64,000 bases of DNA from positions 186,001 through 250,000 of the forward strand of contig CANTFK010000943.1 of the NCBI GenBank assembly GCA_947646735.1. The letters run 5' to 3'. The DNA is from Peronospora farinosa (taxonomy: Eukaryota > Oomycota > Peronosporomycetes > Peronosporales > Peronosporaceae). Positions 45,679 to 56,500 of this stretch are shown piece after piece (the stretch's first letter is position 1; every line of letters starts with the position of its first letter). Under the pieces are notes generated by a model, which made no database searches, was not told the origin of the DNA, and saw only the letters and a list, made by a program, of their open reading frames with translations. A program made the translations under genes and the position numbers.

Positions 45679-48180
45679 ATGAACTTTTTGAACCATGGCA
45701 ATAGTAATATCTCCCGATTATCCGTGGTCTCCATTACACGTGAAGATTCCCAATACACCAACATCGAGTCGCCTACACACGCGCTGGTTCACACCACCAA
45801 TGGCAAAATGGCGTTAGATTTACAAGAAAAAAGCTCGCTGAATTTGGCCCACATCACGAATGCACTCATGTACGGTATCATCAACTCCATCCTGACCATC
45901 CCCACCATGTATGGATATGCCGTCATTCTCTTCAGCCACAAAGACTTTGCAGACTTCATGCCGGCACTCTCCAAGCTTGTCATCTATTCCAGCGCTGTGC
46001 ATCAAATTATGTTCACACTCATGAGCTCCTTGCCGTTTTCCATTGGACAAGTGCAAGATGCCGGGCTCATTTTCCTTAGTACCATGGCCACCTCCATCTG
46101 CAATTCATTGGGCGAAGACGTGCCAGTGGAGGCCAAGGTGACTACTTCTATCGTCGTAATCGGTATCGCCACGGCATCATTGGGGGTGTGTCGTGTGGTC
46201 GCGGGCAAACTCAAGCTGGCCGCGCTGGCGTCGTACTTGCCAATGCCCGTTATTGGAGGATACCTTGCTTTCATTGGCATTTTCTGCTTTTACGCTGGAC
46301 TTGCGCTGTGCACAGGTCTCGTCGTCAATAATTTCGAGTCCATGATCAGTGTCTTTGACAATGCACACGACGTTCTGCTCTGCGTGCCCGGTATTATTGG
46401 TGGTGCGTTCCTGCTCATCGTATCGCAGCGCTACGACAATTCGTTCATCCTGTCCGGATCAATCTTGATCATGCCCATCGTGTTCTTCTTCATTCTGTTG
46501 GTTGGTGGTATCTCGATGGACGACGCGCGCGACGGTGGCTGGATCGGCCCTGCCAAAGACCCTGTCACCGTTTCGGAACTGATCGGTCTCTTTGACTTCT
46601 CCTTGGTCCACTGGGATCAACTGCCAAAGCAACTCGGAACGTGGGTCGGCATGGCGTTCATCGTGTCGTTCTCGTCTTGCTTGGATATCGCTGCTATTGA
46701 GCTCGACATGGGCAAGAAACTTGATTTCAATCACGAGCTCAAAACTGTTGGCTGGTCGAACGTCGTCAGCGGTCTGCTGGGCGGCTATACGGGGTCGTAT
46801 ATTTTCTCGCAAACCATCTTTACCTACCGTTCCAAGACGAACTCTCGCATCGTTGGTGTTTGCGTGATTGTCTCGGAACTTACGATCGTGCTGGCTCCTG
46901 TGTCCTTCATGAGTTATGTGCCGCGCTTCTTCTTCGCAGCCACGCTCATTTTCATTGCCATTGATCTCATGATCGAGTGGCTCGTACTTACCTTCAACAA
47001 GATGTCGCTGCGCGAGTACGCGGTGCTATGGATGACATTCATCGCCGTAAACCTCGTGGCGCTCGACAAAGGTATGCTCATTGGATCGGGTATTGCGATT
47101 GTCAACTTCTTACTAGGCTATATTCGCCAGCCCGTTGTAATCTGGAAACCTCGTTCTTCTGGCACAGCTCGTACTCTTGAAGAGCGTCGATTGCTTCATG
47201 ACATGTGTGGTACCATCGCGTCTTTCGAGTTCAGCGGCTTCCTTTTCTTCGGCTCGTCAGTGCAGATCCTCGACCGCGTCCAGAAGGCCGTGTACGTTCG
47301 CAAGGAAATACCAGATGATATTGGTGACGTTGGAGCAGACTACGTCAGTGGCGGGAACATGTCGCTCACACCCAACGAACACCGGACACCGTTGATTGAG
47401 TGTCTCGATGGAGCTCCTGCTACAGACCCCGACGCCAAACCGACCGAGTACGTCGTGATGGACTTCACCAACGTCACGGCAATGGACGCCACGACCGCAC
47501 GTAGCGCATTTCTCATTCTACAGAAGTACTGCAGTAATCACGATATCACCGTCGTGTATGCCGCAGCGCTTCCTCAGATCCGCAGTATGTTGGTGAAAAA
47601 CGACATCGTGGGCGATGATAGTTTCTTTTCAAGCTCTGAGTCAGCTCTCGAGTTCTGTGAGAACGAGCTCCTGGCCAGTACCATGGGTGTAGTTCGCAAG
47701 AGCAGCTTCCGTGACGAGTCTAGCAGGCAGCTAATGCAGCTTTTTACCGGCGAGTCCGACGATTCGCAGATTCCGAGCATTGACGATAAGTTGTTTGATA
47801 AACGTGAGGTGCCCGCCGGCCATGAATTTTACAACGTTGGGGAGTCAGCGGACCGCTTCTACTTCCTCGCAAGCGGTTGTGTCACGCTCAGCAGAAACAA
47901 CGGATTGGATGGGAGTGTTGATACCGTCATGACGGGGTCCCTGTTCGGTGAAGTAGACTTTTTTGGTCACCAAGAGCGGCAATTGGTGGCATTCGCGAGG
48001 GAACCATGCACTGTGTTTGAGATGAGACGTGAGAGGTACGAGATGATGCAGGAGCAGAATCCAGCCTTGCTGACGCGGATTCGCGACGTAGTGATGCAGT
48101 CAATGGCAGTCTCACTCAGCAATGCCATGAATCATATAAGCAGTAGTACGAGAAGCTCAACGACATCGCTATGCGGGTAA
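45679..48180 (+). CDS. SulP/SLC26-family transporter with STAS and cNMP domains
   Basis: 833-aa single-exon protein. About 12 hydrophobic helices (residues ~50-480) form a SulP permease-like domain (IGQVQDAGLIFLSTMATSI, PMPVIGGYLAFIGIFCFYAG, SGLLGGYTGSYIFSQTIF). A STAS domain covers ~500-660 (FEFSGFLFFGSS, then VVMDFTNVTAMDATTARS), and a cyclic-nucleotide-binding-like domain ~695-800 (PAGHEFYNVGESADRFYFL, then GSLFGEVDFF). The same three-part architecture occurs in fungal YGR125W/Vsb1-type proteins, which are vacuolar and tied to basic amino-acid storage, so sulfate need not be the substrate. The cNMP-like domain may not bind nucleotide. Its stop codon is 231 bp from the Gypsy element LTR. 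Confidence 0.92.
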   Translation: MNFLNHGNSNISRLSVVSITREDSQYTNIESPTHALVHTTNGKMALDLQEKSSLNLAHITNALMYGIINSILTIPTMYGYAVILFSHKDFADFMPALSKLVIYSSAVHQIMFTLMSSLPFSIGQVQDAGLIFLSTMATSICNSLGEDVPVEAKVTTSIVVIGIATASLGVCRVVAGKLKLAALASYLPMPVIGGYLAFIGIFCFYAGLALCTGLVVNNFESMISVFDNAHDVLLCVPGIIGGAFLLIVSQRYDNSFILSGSILIMPIVFFFILLVGGISMDDARDGGWIGPAKDPVTVSELIGLFDFSLVHWDQLPKQLGTWVGMAFIVSFSSCLDIAAIELDMGKKLDFNHELKTVGWSNVVSGLLGGYTGSYIFSQTIFTYRSKTNSRIVGVCVIVSELTIVLAPVSFMSYVPRFFFAATLIFIAIDLMIEWLVLTFNKMSLREYAVLWMTFIAVNLVALDKGMLIGSGIAIVNFLLGYIRQPVVIWKPRSSGTARTLEERRLLHDMCGTIASFEFSGFLFFGSSVQILDRVQKAVYVRKEIPDDIGDVGADYVSGGNMSLTPNEHRTPLIECLDGAPATDPDAKPTEYVVMDFTNVTAMDATTARSAFLILQKYCSNHDITVVYAAALPQIRSMLVKNDIVGDDSFFSSSESALEFCENELLASTMGVVRKSSFRDESSRQLMQLFTGESDDSQIPSIDDKLFDKREVPAGHEFYNVGESADRFYFLASGCVTLSRNNGLDGSVDTVMTGSLFGEVDFFGHQERQLVAFAREPCTVFEMRRERYEMMQEQNPALLTRIRDVVMQSMAVSLSNAMNHISSSTRSSTTSLCG

Positions 48181-48411
48181 AATGGTTCAAGTCTATCTTA
48201 TTTTGCAACTACAGCGTGGTCGGAATTGTCAGCACCGAAAGGATCAAGTTCGGTTTGCCTCTTCAGATAGGCGTACACCTGAGTATACAAGTGCTGCTCT
48301 TGTTACTTAGCAATTGCGACATTGTCCAAGTCGACGTCAAGGTGATTGAGCAACACATATGCTGGATTGCCTGGCAGAAGTCAAGGGCAAGGATCAATCG
48401 ATGTTAACGTG

Positions 48412-48871
48412 TGTAACGGGGCGAGCCCGTTACATAATATTGACACTTATATGAAGTGTCAATAAAATATTATTATAACTAATAATATTTTGACAATATT
48501 ATCTTTTCTTATAATATTGTTCCTAGATCTCCTTGAAGTTGGAGATGCCCTCTCATTGGTTGATATGGGCCATCATATCAACCAACGCGCTGACCAAGGA
48601 CCGATGGACGCGCGCAATGAGTGGAGGGCAAGTCGTCAACATACATAGTTGTAGTTTGATATAGTTAACATAGGTTATAACAGATTAGTTTTATTAAGAT
48701 AGTTAACTATATTAAATACAGTTCTCTTTTCCTCTACTTCTAAGCGTTTGTTTAGAAGTAAAGCTTCCTCTGCCTCTTGTGTAAGAGAGGTAATTGAGGC
48801 ACCTGCTTTCACTGTAATCAGTGAAAGTAGACTATACTGTAATCAGTATAGTCGGAGGGTGCCCCGTTACA
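48412..48871 (+). repeat. 5' LTR of outer element (460 bp)
   Basis: Starts TGTAACGGGG and ends CCCCGTTACA. It contains inverted repeats such as ATTGACACTT..AAGTGTCAAT and TTGGTTGATATG..CATATCAACCAA. The first 103 bp are repeated exactly at 63898-64000. Confidence 0.95.
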
Positions 48872-48873
48872 CC

Positions 48874-48888
48874 TGGTAGCACTTCGTG
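48874..48888 (+). other. Primer binding site, outer element
   Basis: TGGTAGCAC begins 2 nt after the LTR, the usual TGG (complement of tRNA CCA) position. The inner element has the same TGGTAGCAC after its own 2-nt spacer. The source tRNA was not identified. Confidence 0.65.
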
Positions 48889-48934
48889 GTCCGTTCAGCG
48901 ACCACCGCACCACCCGCTATGGAATCAGCGGGTG

Positions 48935-50104
48935 ATGAACGTCATCACGCAACGCGTGATGATGTTCCGCCATTTGAGTGACCTCGAATGGAATGCGGTT
49001 CAGCGTATGGCTGAAACCATCGGCAACCCTTCCGTTGGTGCCATGTTGCTCTCTCTTAGCGGAGACGACCAACATGCAACCATCGCCAAGTTCATACAAC
49101 ATGAACTTGACGAAGTTGTAAAGAAACTCACCTTGCTAGAGGAGCAAGGTTCTCAACAGGTTGAACTGCTGAGAGAACAAGGCGCTCAACAAGCTGACTT
49201 GTTGATGCAGCAGGGTGCTCAACAGTCTGAACTGTTGAGACAACAGCAGGCTAGTGCTGTTGCTGCCGGGTCGGCGTATACACGTCGACCCGAGTCCTTG
49301 AAGATTGATGTCTCCAAGTACAAGAAAGTCGAAAGCGACTCCTTGTTGAGATGGTTCGTCGAGCTCGACGATGCCATTGAGGATCGTCTCATCGATGACG
49401 ATGCGATGAAGGTCAAGTTCGCCATGTCGAACTTGGCAGGACGTGCCAAAGCTTGGGCCTTAGGGCTCAAACTGCACGACCCATACGTTTTCCCAACGTA
49501 TGACGTCTTCAAGGCGCGGCTCAAACACACGTTTGAACCGCCTCGCGCCGAATTCAGGGCTCGGGCTGAGCTCCTGGATTTGAAACAGGGTAAGCGTGAT
49601 ATACACGCTTACGCCCAACACGTGCGATACCTCGTTAGTTGTATCGTACTGAACCCAATAGATGAACACACGCAGGTTACTGTGTTCATCAAGGGTCTGA
49701 CAGATGGTCCTGTCAAGACCCACCTGTTCCGCTTGGAATTAGAATCGCTGGATCAAGCGATCTCTGCAGCGGAACAGGAGGACTTTAGCCTACAACAGGC
49801 TCACTTCCACTCGGGATCCTATCGTCCACCGAGACGACAGGAGGGCGGAGGTCCAGAACCAATGGACCTCTCCTATGTAGAGAGCGAGCGACCTCGCTCT
49901 CCAGGGTACAAGCGATTGCAAAAGTGCAATCGCTGTCAGAAGTTGGGCCACTACGCTTATGAGTGTAGTGCCCCACTCCCAGTGTCTCGTAACACTGGGA
50001 GTGACGATCGACCGTCTGCCAAGAAGGGCCAGAGACGTGGGTCCCACGTTGCTGCGAAATCGCAACAACGTGGTGGACCATCAAAAAACGGTCGGGTTCA
50101 GTAG
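48935..50104 (+). CDS. gag: Gag of outer Gypsy element
   Basis: 389 aa from the ATG at 48935; the same frame is open upstream into the LTR from a GTG at 48821. The capsid-like region matches the inner element's Gag (HLSDLEWNAVQRMAETIG against [18 protein letters not shown]). Around residues 65-110 there are tandem ~11-aa repeats of the form QQ-EL-LR-QGA, then the Gag core and a CCHC zinc knuckle (CNRCQKLGHYAYEC) near residue 335. It would form the virus-like particle and package element RNA. The C-terminal coding overlaps the start of pol in the -1 frame. Confidence 0.88.
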   Translation: MNVITQRVMMFRHLSDLEWNAVQRMAETIGNPSVGAMLLSLSGDDQHATIAKFIQHELDEVVKKLTLLEEQGSQQVELLREQGAQQADLLMQQGAQQSELLRQQQASAVAAGSAYTRRPESLKIDVSKYKKVESDSLLRWFVELDDAIEDRLIDDDAMKVKFAMSNLAGRAKAWALGLKLHDPYVFPTYDVFKARLKHTFEPPRAEFRARAELLDLKQGKRDIHAYAQHVRYLVSCIVLNPIDEHTQVTVFIKGLTDGPVKTHLFRLELESLDQAISAAEQEDFSLQQAHFHSGSYRPPRRQEGGGPEPMDLSYVESERPRSPGYKRLQKCNRCQKLGHYAYECSAPLPVSRNTGSDDRPSAKKGQRRGSHVAAKSQQRGGPSKNGRVQ

Positions 50105-50123
50105 GGGCGGAGCGCCCTACTGA
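50083..50123 (+). promoter_or_regulatory. Putative -1 ribosomal frameshift signal (gag/pol)
   Basis: The heptamer A AAA AAC at 50083-50089 is in phase with the gag codons (tca aaa aac). Eight nucleotides later a hairpin follows: TCAGTAGGG at 50098-50106 pairs with CCCTACTGA at 50115-50123 and spans the gag stop (50102-50104). The -1 frame is open from here into pol. Such hairpins are common throughout this element, so the stem is weaker evidence than the heptamer. Confidence 0.55.
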
Positions 50124-50154
50124 TCCAGCAACGTCAAGAGAGTTCGCGGGACTC

Positions 50155-51723
50155 TTGACGAAGGTTGCTCCCAACACACAGTCACTGTGTGTTGCCGCTC
50201 CCAGTGATGAGGTATCCCTCATCACATTGAAGATCGAAGTGACAAAGAACATGTCACTTCGCGCCCTAGTTGATTGTGGGGCTTCGAACAACTTTGTTCG
50301 ACGCCAATCGCTAGATGATCGTAGGCTCAAATATGTTGAGCGCGAGAACCCTCCAACGAGGATGACGGTGCGCCTTGCAACTGGCGCATCCGTAACAGTA
50401 AAGAAACGTGTAGTGGGAATTCACTACACGCTTGAAGGCAAAAAGTACGATGATGATTTCATCGTACTTGATCTGGATGACAAATTTGATATCATCCTAG
50501 GATTACCATGGCTCAGAAGGTACGAGCCATGGGTCAGCTGGCAGCATCGAACCGTGAAGATGCCTGCCGCTTGTTCATCAGATGGCCATCTGATGAACGT
50601 CTTGGAGCGTTCACAAGCGTTTGAATGTACTACGAGTGAGTTTTATGGCCTCACTTGTGGTTCGGTCGTTAGTACGACTGCACAAGAACTCAGCGTGACA
50701 GACAGTCACGCTGTGGAGCAAGCTGCCGGCGGCTGTGCACAAGCACAGGCAGCGCCGAAGGTCCACCACTCGAATAAGTCGAGTGGACCGGGACATGAAT
50801 GCTCGCTTAGAGGGCAGCATTCACCGAAGAGTAAACCGGTTGCCCAGAAGCGGCAACACGGTAATCCTAGATCAACTGGAGAGTTGATCGTAGAGGATCT
50901 CGCTGTGGTTGCGCCATTACAGCTAGAGGAAGTCGATGGAACAAGTTCCATCGAGTCTGCGGGAATAAGTCCCCAGGAAATAATCACTGAGAGAATAAGT
51001 CCCCAGTGCCCTGAGGGAATAAGTCCCCAGGAAGTAACCGAGACGTTGAACGTCTTGGTTAATGACGGATCAAACGTAGGCGCTTATACGCTTGATCTGA
51101 TCGCGCCTCCGAAGTTAACTTCGGAGATAACTCAGTTGCCTACGCTAGAACCTAAAAGGTTCTTGCGTGATCTGCGTAGTGGCAAAGTCAAGCAGATCTG
51201 TGTGCTCGTCGCAGAAGACGAGTACATGACTGACATTCGGTCAGCAACAGTTTTTGCCGAGAACGAACGGGTTCTCAGCAGCTCATCAATGGAAGAAAGT
51301 GTCCTTGATGAGAAGACTCGGATTGAGCGATATACATCGCAATCCTGGGAGTCGCTGAAGTCAAATCCTTTGTACAAGGATTTGGTCGAATTCAAGGATG
51401 TATTCCCTGAATCCGTTCCGTGCGAGTTACCTAAGGATAAAGGTACTCGACACGAGATCGACCTTGTTCCTGGCACAAAATATTGTGTCATGAAGCAGTG
51501 GCCACTGCCTCGGTAACAGGTCAAGGCGATCGACAAGTCCTTTGCCGATCGCCTAGCAGCGGGCCATGTGAGGGAGTCAACCTCACCTCACAGCTCTCCG
51601 ACCTTCTGTGTGCGCAAGGCCACAAGAGGGTGGCGGATAGTGCACGCGTTCAATAAGTTGAACGCTGCAACGATACCGGCGCAAACGCCGATACCGAGAA
51701 AGGACGTAATCATAGATGGTATG
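50155..51723 (+). pseudogene. pol: Pol 5' part of outer element (protease and start of RT), interrupted
   Basis: The frame is open from about 50086 (entered from gag by -1 shift). The aspartic protease motif is LVDCGASNNF near 50270, followed by IILGLPWL. A linker has three GISPQE-like repeats. RT begins at [14 protein letters not shown], is cut by TAA at 51514-51516, and then continues in frame ([34 protein letters not shown]) until the inner element inserts after 51723. The same RT motifs occur uninterrupted in the inner element, so the TAA is a nonsense change. Confidence 0.88.
51719..51723 (+). repeat. Target site duplication GTATG (left)
   Basis: GTATG directly precedes the inner element's LTR and recurs directly after the other LTR at 59514-59518. 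Confidence 0.93.
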
Positions 51724-52061
51724 TGTAACGGGGCTAGAACGTACCGCTACTAGCTTACACGTGCGCTTGAGGAAGACTCAAGCCCAAGTATTAGGTATTA
51801 AGTAAATTTAACTCTGATTTTTATTTTGGTTTTAATTCGTACTAATTACGAAGATTTTAGTCGTAATAAATACGACAGTGTTCCCGCCTTTCGGGAACCA
51901 CACAATTTCAGGTTGATTTATCATTGGTCTATATTGGGGACTTTAGGCCCAATAATAAACCAATGATAAATTACCACGCTGTGCCCGCTATTCGGGCCCA
52001 GCACCTGCCTACATATGTAATTGTTTATTCATATTAATACTATGTAATGTAGCCCATTACA
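51724..52061 (-). repeat. 3' LTR of inner element (338 bp)
   Basis: Read on the plus strand it runs TGTAACGGGG..CCCATTACA. It carries inverted repeats GTTCCCG..CGGGAAC and ATTTATCATTGGT..ACCAATGATAAAT. Confidence 0.95.
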
Positions 52062-52074
52062 TCACCCCCTTCTC
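52062..52074 (-). other. Polypurine tract of inner element
   Basis: On the minus strand GAGAAGGGGGTGA abuts the 3' LTR. The outer element has an equivalent G-rich tract ending GGGTGA at its own 3' LTR. Confidence 0.8.
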
Positions 52075-53520
52075 ATGACAGCACTCACCAACCGTGAGTG
52101 CTCAACTGTCGAAAACCCTTTGCTCACAAACGAACAAGCAATGTCTGGAGACCCAACACCCAATCCAGCAGGACGCCCAAGATACATCAGCGGGAATGCA
52201 TCAACCAGCATCATGGCGCGGCAGCTCATACCTTGGTCGCTGTACGACTTGTCCGGAGCTCACGCTCCGGACTCACTGGACATGATGCGGAAATACTTCC
52301 GCCGATTTCGAAAACTGCGCGGGAAAGGTCTTGATGGAATCGAGCATGAAGCTCTACAACGTTCTTGGTGCGCCTTCATCCAACGTTGGAATCGGATGCT
52401 CGAGGATGGTAGCAACTTCCAGTTATGGCTCACCAATCGAGAGGAACTTCGCGCCGATCACTCCATCGGCGCGCTACGCGAAAGAGTGTGTGAGGAAGCT
52501 TGGAATGAGGACCGTCTCTGCTTCGTCCATGTCAATGAAGGGTGCCGATCTTGTGACTCGACTCCACGCCCAACTCATGACGAATGGCGACGACACATCG
52601 CTGAGTGTCCACTCAGCGATCGCGAACGAAGTTGGATTGCAAAGTATGAGCGAAGTCTGGGCGAACGGAGAAGCGCAGTTATTCGTGGTGCGCCTCGCTG
52701 GCAGCACCACTCGCGACAGCGGAGTCAATCTCCGCGGGATCATCAGCGCAGGGCAGCGACACGTTCGCTTGTCCGTCCTGCTTCGCGATTCTCGCCTCGC
52801 AATCGTGATATGTATTCACCGCGACGTTCTCGTTCACGGCGTCGTTCTCGTTCGCGACATCGTTCTCGTTCTGGTCATCGTTCCCGTTCCCGACAACGTG
52901 AATCTCCTTACCGCTCTCGTTTGTCACGAGAGCGTTCGCGTGCTCGCCCGCCTTGGAATAGTCCGACTTCGTGGCTTCATACGACAGAACCACATCTGGA
53001 ACGTCACGAAGGAGCGAGGAACGTGGTTCCCATGTATCCTGCTCGGGAGGGAATCCAAGCCAACGTACTCGGTACCTACGCACGGATGGAACCGCACGCT
53101 TCTCATGAGCCGACTGCAGTAATGGTTGAGGAGGGTCCTCGTGACCCACAATGCGGTCTACAATCCAGCGCACATGTCCCTCCGCATCAACAAGCGGAGG
53201 AGGGCTCTCGCGGTGGTAGAGCTGGCGTCCTGGTTGCTCAGGACGATGTTGATCAGGCCGTGAATATAGCTGCCGATGCTCGGCTGGAGGCTGAGGCTGC
53301 CAGTGAACGTGCTGCCCAGGCGGAGAAGACTTCGAGTGAGACCCGACAGTCGAACCGTGAACTGCTCGAGCGGATAAGGATTCTGGAGCGCCAGATGCTT
53401 GGTCAGGTTCAGACGGGACCGAGACCCCGCCCCATGTCATCGGCGCGTCGAGCGCGACGGGAAGGCCGTTCGACTTACGAACCCCTGAAGCCGGCGTCGG
53501 AGCCAAACCGTGAAGCGTAG
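52075..53520 (+). CDS. Antisense ORF of inner element (aORF)
   Basis: 481 aa, ATG at 52075, only 14 bp inside the 3' LTR, transcribed opposite to gag-pol. It overlaps the last ~840 bp of pol. The N-terminal part (~1-190) has LQRSWCAFIQRW, then CRSCDSTPRPTHDEWRRHI ending HIAEC, a possible C-x2-C..H-x3-C metal site. Residues ~215-290 form an SR/RS-rich tract (SRSRRRSRSRHRSRSGHRS). Residues ~400-450 look like a coiled coil (SNRELLERIRILERQML). The outer element has a similarly placed minus-strand ORF with a matching N-terminal block. It may be an accessory protein (RNA binding or regulation); function unknown. The opposite strand being pol constrains it, so part of its openness could be passive. 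Confidence 0.6.
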   Translation: MTALTNRECSTVENPLLTNEQAMSGDPTPNPAGRPRYISGNASTSIMARQLIPWSLYDLSGAHAPDSLDMMRKYFRRFRKLRGKGLDGIEHEALQRSWCAFIQRWNRMLEDGSNFQLWLTNREELRADHSIGALRERVCEEAWNEDRLCFVHVNEGCRSCDSTPRPTHDEWRRHIAECPLSDRERSWIAKYERSLGERRSAVIRGAPRWQHHSRQRSQSPRDHQRRAATRSLVRPASRFSPRNRDMYSPRRSRSRRRSRSRHRSRSGHRSRSRQRESPYRSRLSRERSRARPPWNSPTSWLHTTEPHLERHEGARNVVPMYPAREGIQANVLGTYARMEPHASHEPTAVMVEEGPRDPQCGLQSSAHVPPHQQAEEGSRGGRAGVLVAQDDVDQAVNIAADARLEAEAASERAAQAEKTSSETRQSNRELLERIRILERQMLGQVQTGPRPRPMSSARRARREGRSTYEPLKPASEPNREA

Positions 53521-56500
53521 CCGGACGATATTCCTTCAGCCGCCCGACATAGAATGTCGGGTGGAGTCGCAGTGAAGAGGGGACGTCGAGTGTATAAGCG
53601 TCGCCAATTGCCTTCAGAACCTTGAATGGACCGATGAAGCGTGGCGCGAGTTTGCTCGCGCCCAGATTAGTGACCGCAGAATCCCTTAAACCTTCCGTCG
53701 ATAATAATACACGGTCACCTTTCTCAAACTTGCTCATGTTCTTTCGTCCATGTTTGTCAGCATTCTCCTTCTGTAGGTCTACAGCAGTTTGTAGTGCGTC
53801 GCGTACAAACCTGGTGATGGCTTGACGTTGGAGTATTAATTCCGACACGGCCATGTCATCAATTGGTCGCGCCGACTCAATCGGCGCGTAGTTGGCGGTA
53901 GGGGAACGCTTACCCGAAGACGGGTCAATCAATGTCTGCGCAGTCCATCGAGCTAATGGAGACGCCACGTCTGATGGCGTCAAAATGGCCGTTTTTGCCT
54001 TGGATCGTGTTACTGCATTCGCGCTCAAAATACCGTGAGCTGCACTCGATCCTTGTTTATCACCTTTATCCCCCCCCAGAGTGGAGCCACTAGGTGTTGT
54101 GGGTCGCCCCACGGCCAGGACAGTAGGAACACGAGAGTGACGAGCCGAATTTACAAAAAATGGCGTCAACCCTGTTGACGCGTGTACGGCGTTGTTGAGT
54201 GCGAACTCAGCGAGTGGTAAAAATGCACTCCAACTTGTAAATGACGTAGCATAACTCCGAAGAACGTCTTCGAGGACCCGGTTCACGCGCTCGGTCTGCC
54301 CATCCGTTTCCGGATGGGCCGCAGTCGACATCAGCAGTTTTGTCCCGAGGAGCTCGAAAAGTGATGTCCAAAATGCGGACGTAAATCGCGGATCACGGTC
54401 CGAAACAATGTTTTCTGGAAGGCCATGATGACGGAACACAGCGTCGATGAAGTGCGCCGCGGTCTCTTCCGCGGTGACCTTAGCGTGAACAGGCACGAGA
54501 TGTGTCATCTTGCTGAATCTGTCAACAAAGACCAAGATGCCCGTTCGAGCTTGGCTATCGGGCGCAAGCCCGAAGATAAAGTCCATCGAAACTGATCTCC
54601 AGGCCTCTGCTGCAATTGGCAACGATCGCAAGGGAGCCTGTGACGATGGAGATGGCTTCACACGCTGGCATATTTCGCACGTTCGGATCCAGTTGCGTAC
54701 CCACTTATACATGTGGGGCCAGAAGAAGTCTCGAGACACAACCGCGAAAGTCTTTTCGCGGCCTAAATGGCCGCCAGCAGGAGCATCGTGATACTCGTGA
54801 ATGATTCTTGCACGCAAATCCATGTCATTGGCAATCACCGTGCGAGGAGCATCGAATTGGTCGATGCTATACAGAAGCAAATCGCCATCTAAACTGTATC
54901 GATGAATATGGTCGCGCTTGGTACGGGATAATGCTCCCAGGGCAGCATCGCTGGGAGCACGCAGATACTCGATAATGTCTGCATAATCTGAGTCAACCTT
55001 GTACGCTGCGACGATCTCATCAAATAAACACGGCTCGGGTGTAACCCGAGTTAAGTTCAGCGATACACACATTGCACATCGGTCATCATCGTCCTCGTCA
55101 TCAGTAGCCTGGCGACTCAGAGCAGTCCGAGGATCGTAGTCGGGACGTCGTGACAAGGCGTCAGCGAGAATATTAGTCTTGCCTGGCTTGTAATGCACGA
55201 CGAAGTTGTACTCAGAGAAGAATGAGAGCCATCGTGCCATAGGTGTGGGCTCTTCATCGCTGTGCGCAGCGATGCATGATCGGTGTACAAAGCAAATGTA
55301 CGTTCACCAAGCAGATGTACGCGAAACTTGATGCGTGCATAGCGCATCGCTAATAACTCCTTGTCGTGAACCGGATAGTTCTTCTCAGCTGGCTTCATCT
55401 GTCGCGACTGATAACTCACGACTCGTTCACGGCCCTCATCATCAAATTGCATGAGGGCACAACCGATTGCAAAATCACTGGCGTCGCAAACCACGTGGAA
55501 CGGCTTGGAATCGTCTGGTAGGACCAGGACTGGCGCTGACGCTAGGCTCTTCTTTACTGCTTCGAAGGCTGCTTGGTGCTCGGGACGCCACAACCACGTG
55601 GCGTCTTTCTTCAAGAGTGACGACAAAGGCTGGATAGAACCAGCATAATCCTTCGTATACTTGTGCAAATAATTAGCCAAGCCGAGCCACTGGCGCAACT
55701 CCGTAGGTTTCTTGGGGGTGGGCCAAGAACAGATGGACGACACCTTCTCTGGATCAGCTCGAACTCCCGATTTACTCACATAGCAACCTAACACCGGAAT
55801 CTCCGGTGCACAAAAGACACACTTCTTGAGATTCGCGTACAACTTGTTGTCCCGCATAACTTGAAACACTTGCTTCAGGTGTTGAAGGTGAACTTGGACA
55901 TCGTTGAGGTTGCCCTCGGCGCGACTATGGACGAAGATATCGTCAAAATAACTTTGGAGCAAAGTTCCGAAGAGGTCTCAACACTTGCGACACCATGCGA
56001 TTGAAAGTGGCCGGAGCGTTCTTCAATCCTTGTGGCATTACCAGCCACTCCCATAACATGCCACTCAGGGTGCTCACCGCGGTGAGTGGGATATCGCTCG
56101 GGCGCATCAAAATCTGGTAAAAGCCATCGGTCAAGTCGATGGCACTGAAGATGACACTACCTGACGTGGAATTTAGCTTCATGTCCTTCCTGGGAATAGG
56201 CGTTTGCGCAGGAATAGTGGCATCATTCAACTTATTGAACGCATGCACTATCCGCCAGCCTCCCGTAGCCTTCTTCACGCAGAAGGTTGGACTCGAATGT
56301 GGTGAGATACTCTCCCGCACATGACCCGCTTTGCGGCGACCTTCAAAGAATGCGTCAATAGCTTCGACTTGATCTCGAGGCAACGGCCACTGCCGTGTCA
56401 CACAATACTTCGACCCTGGCACGAGATCAATCTCGTGCCGAACACCGCGGTCCGCAGGAAGTTCAGCCGGGATCTTGTCCGGGAACACGTCTGCATACTC

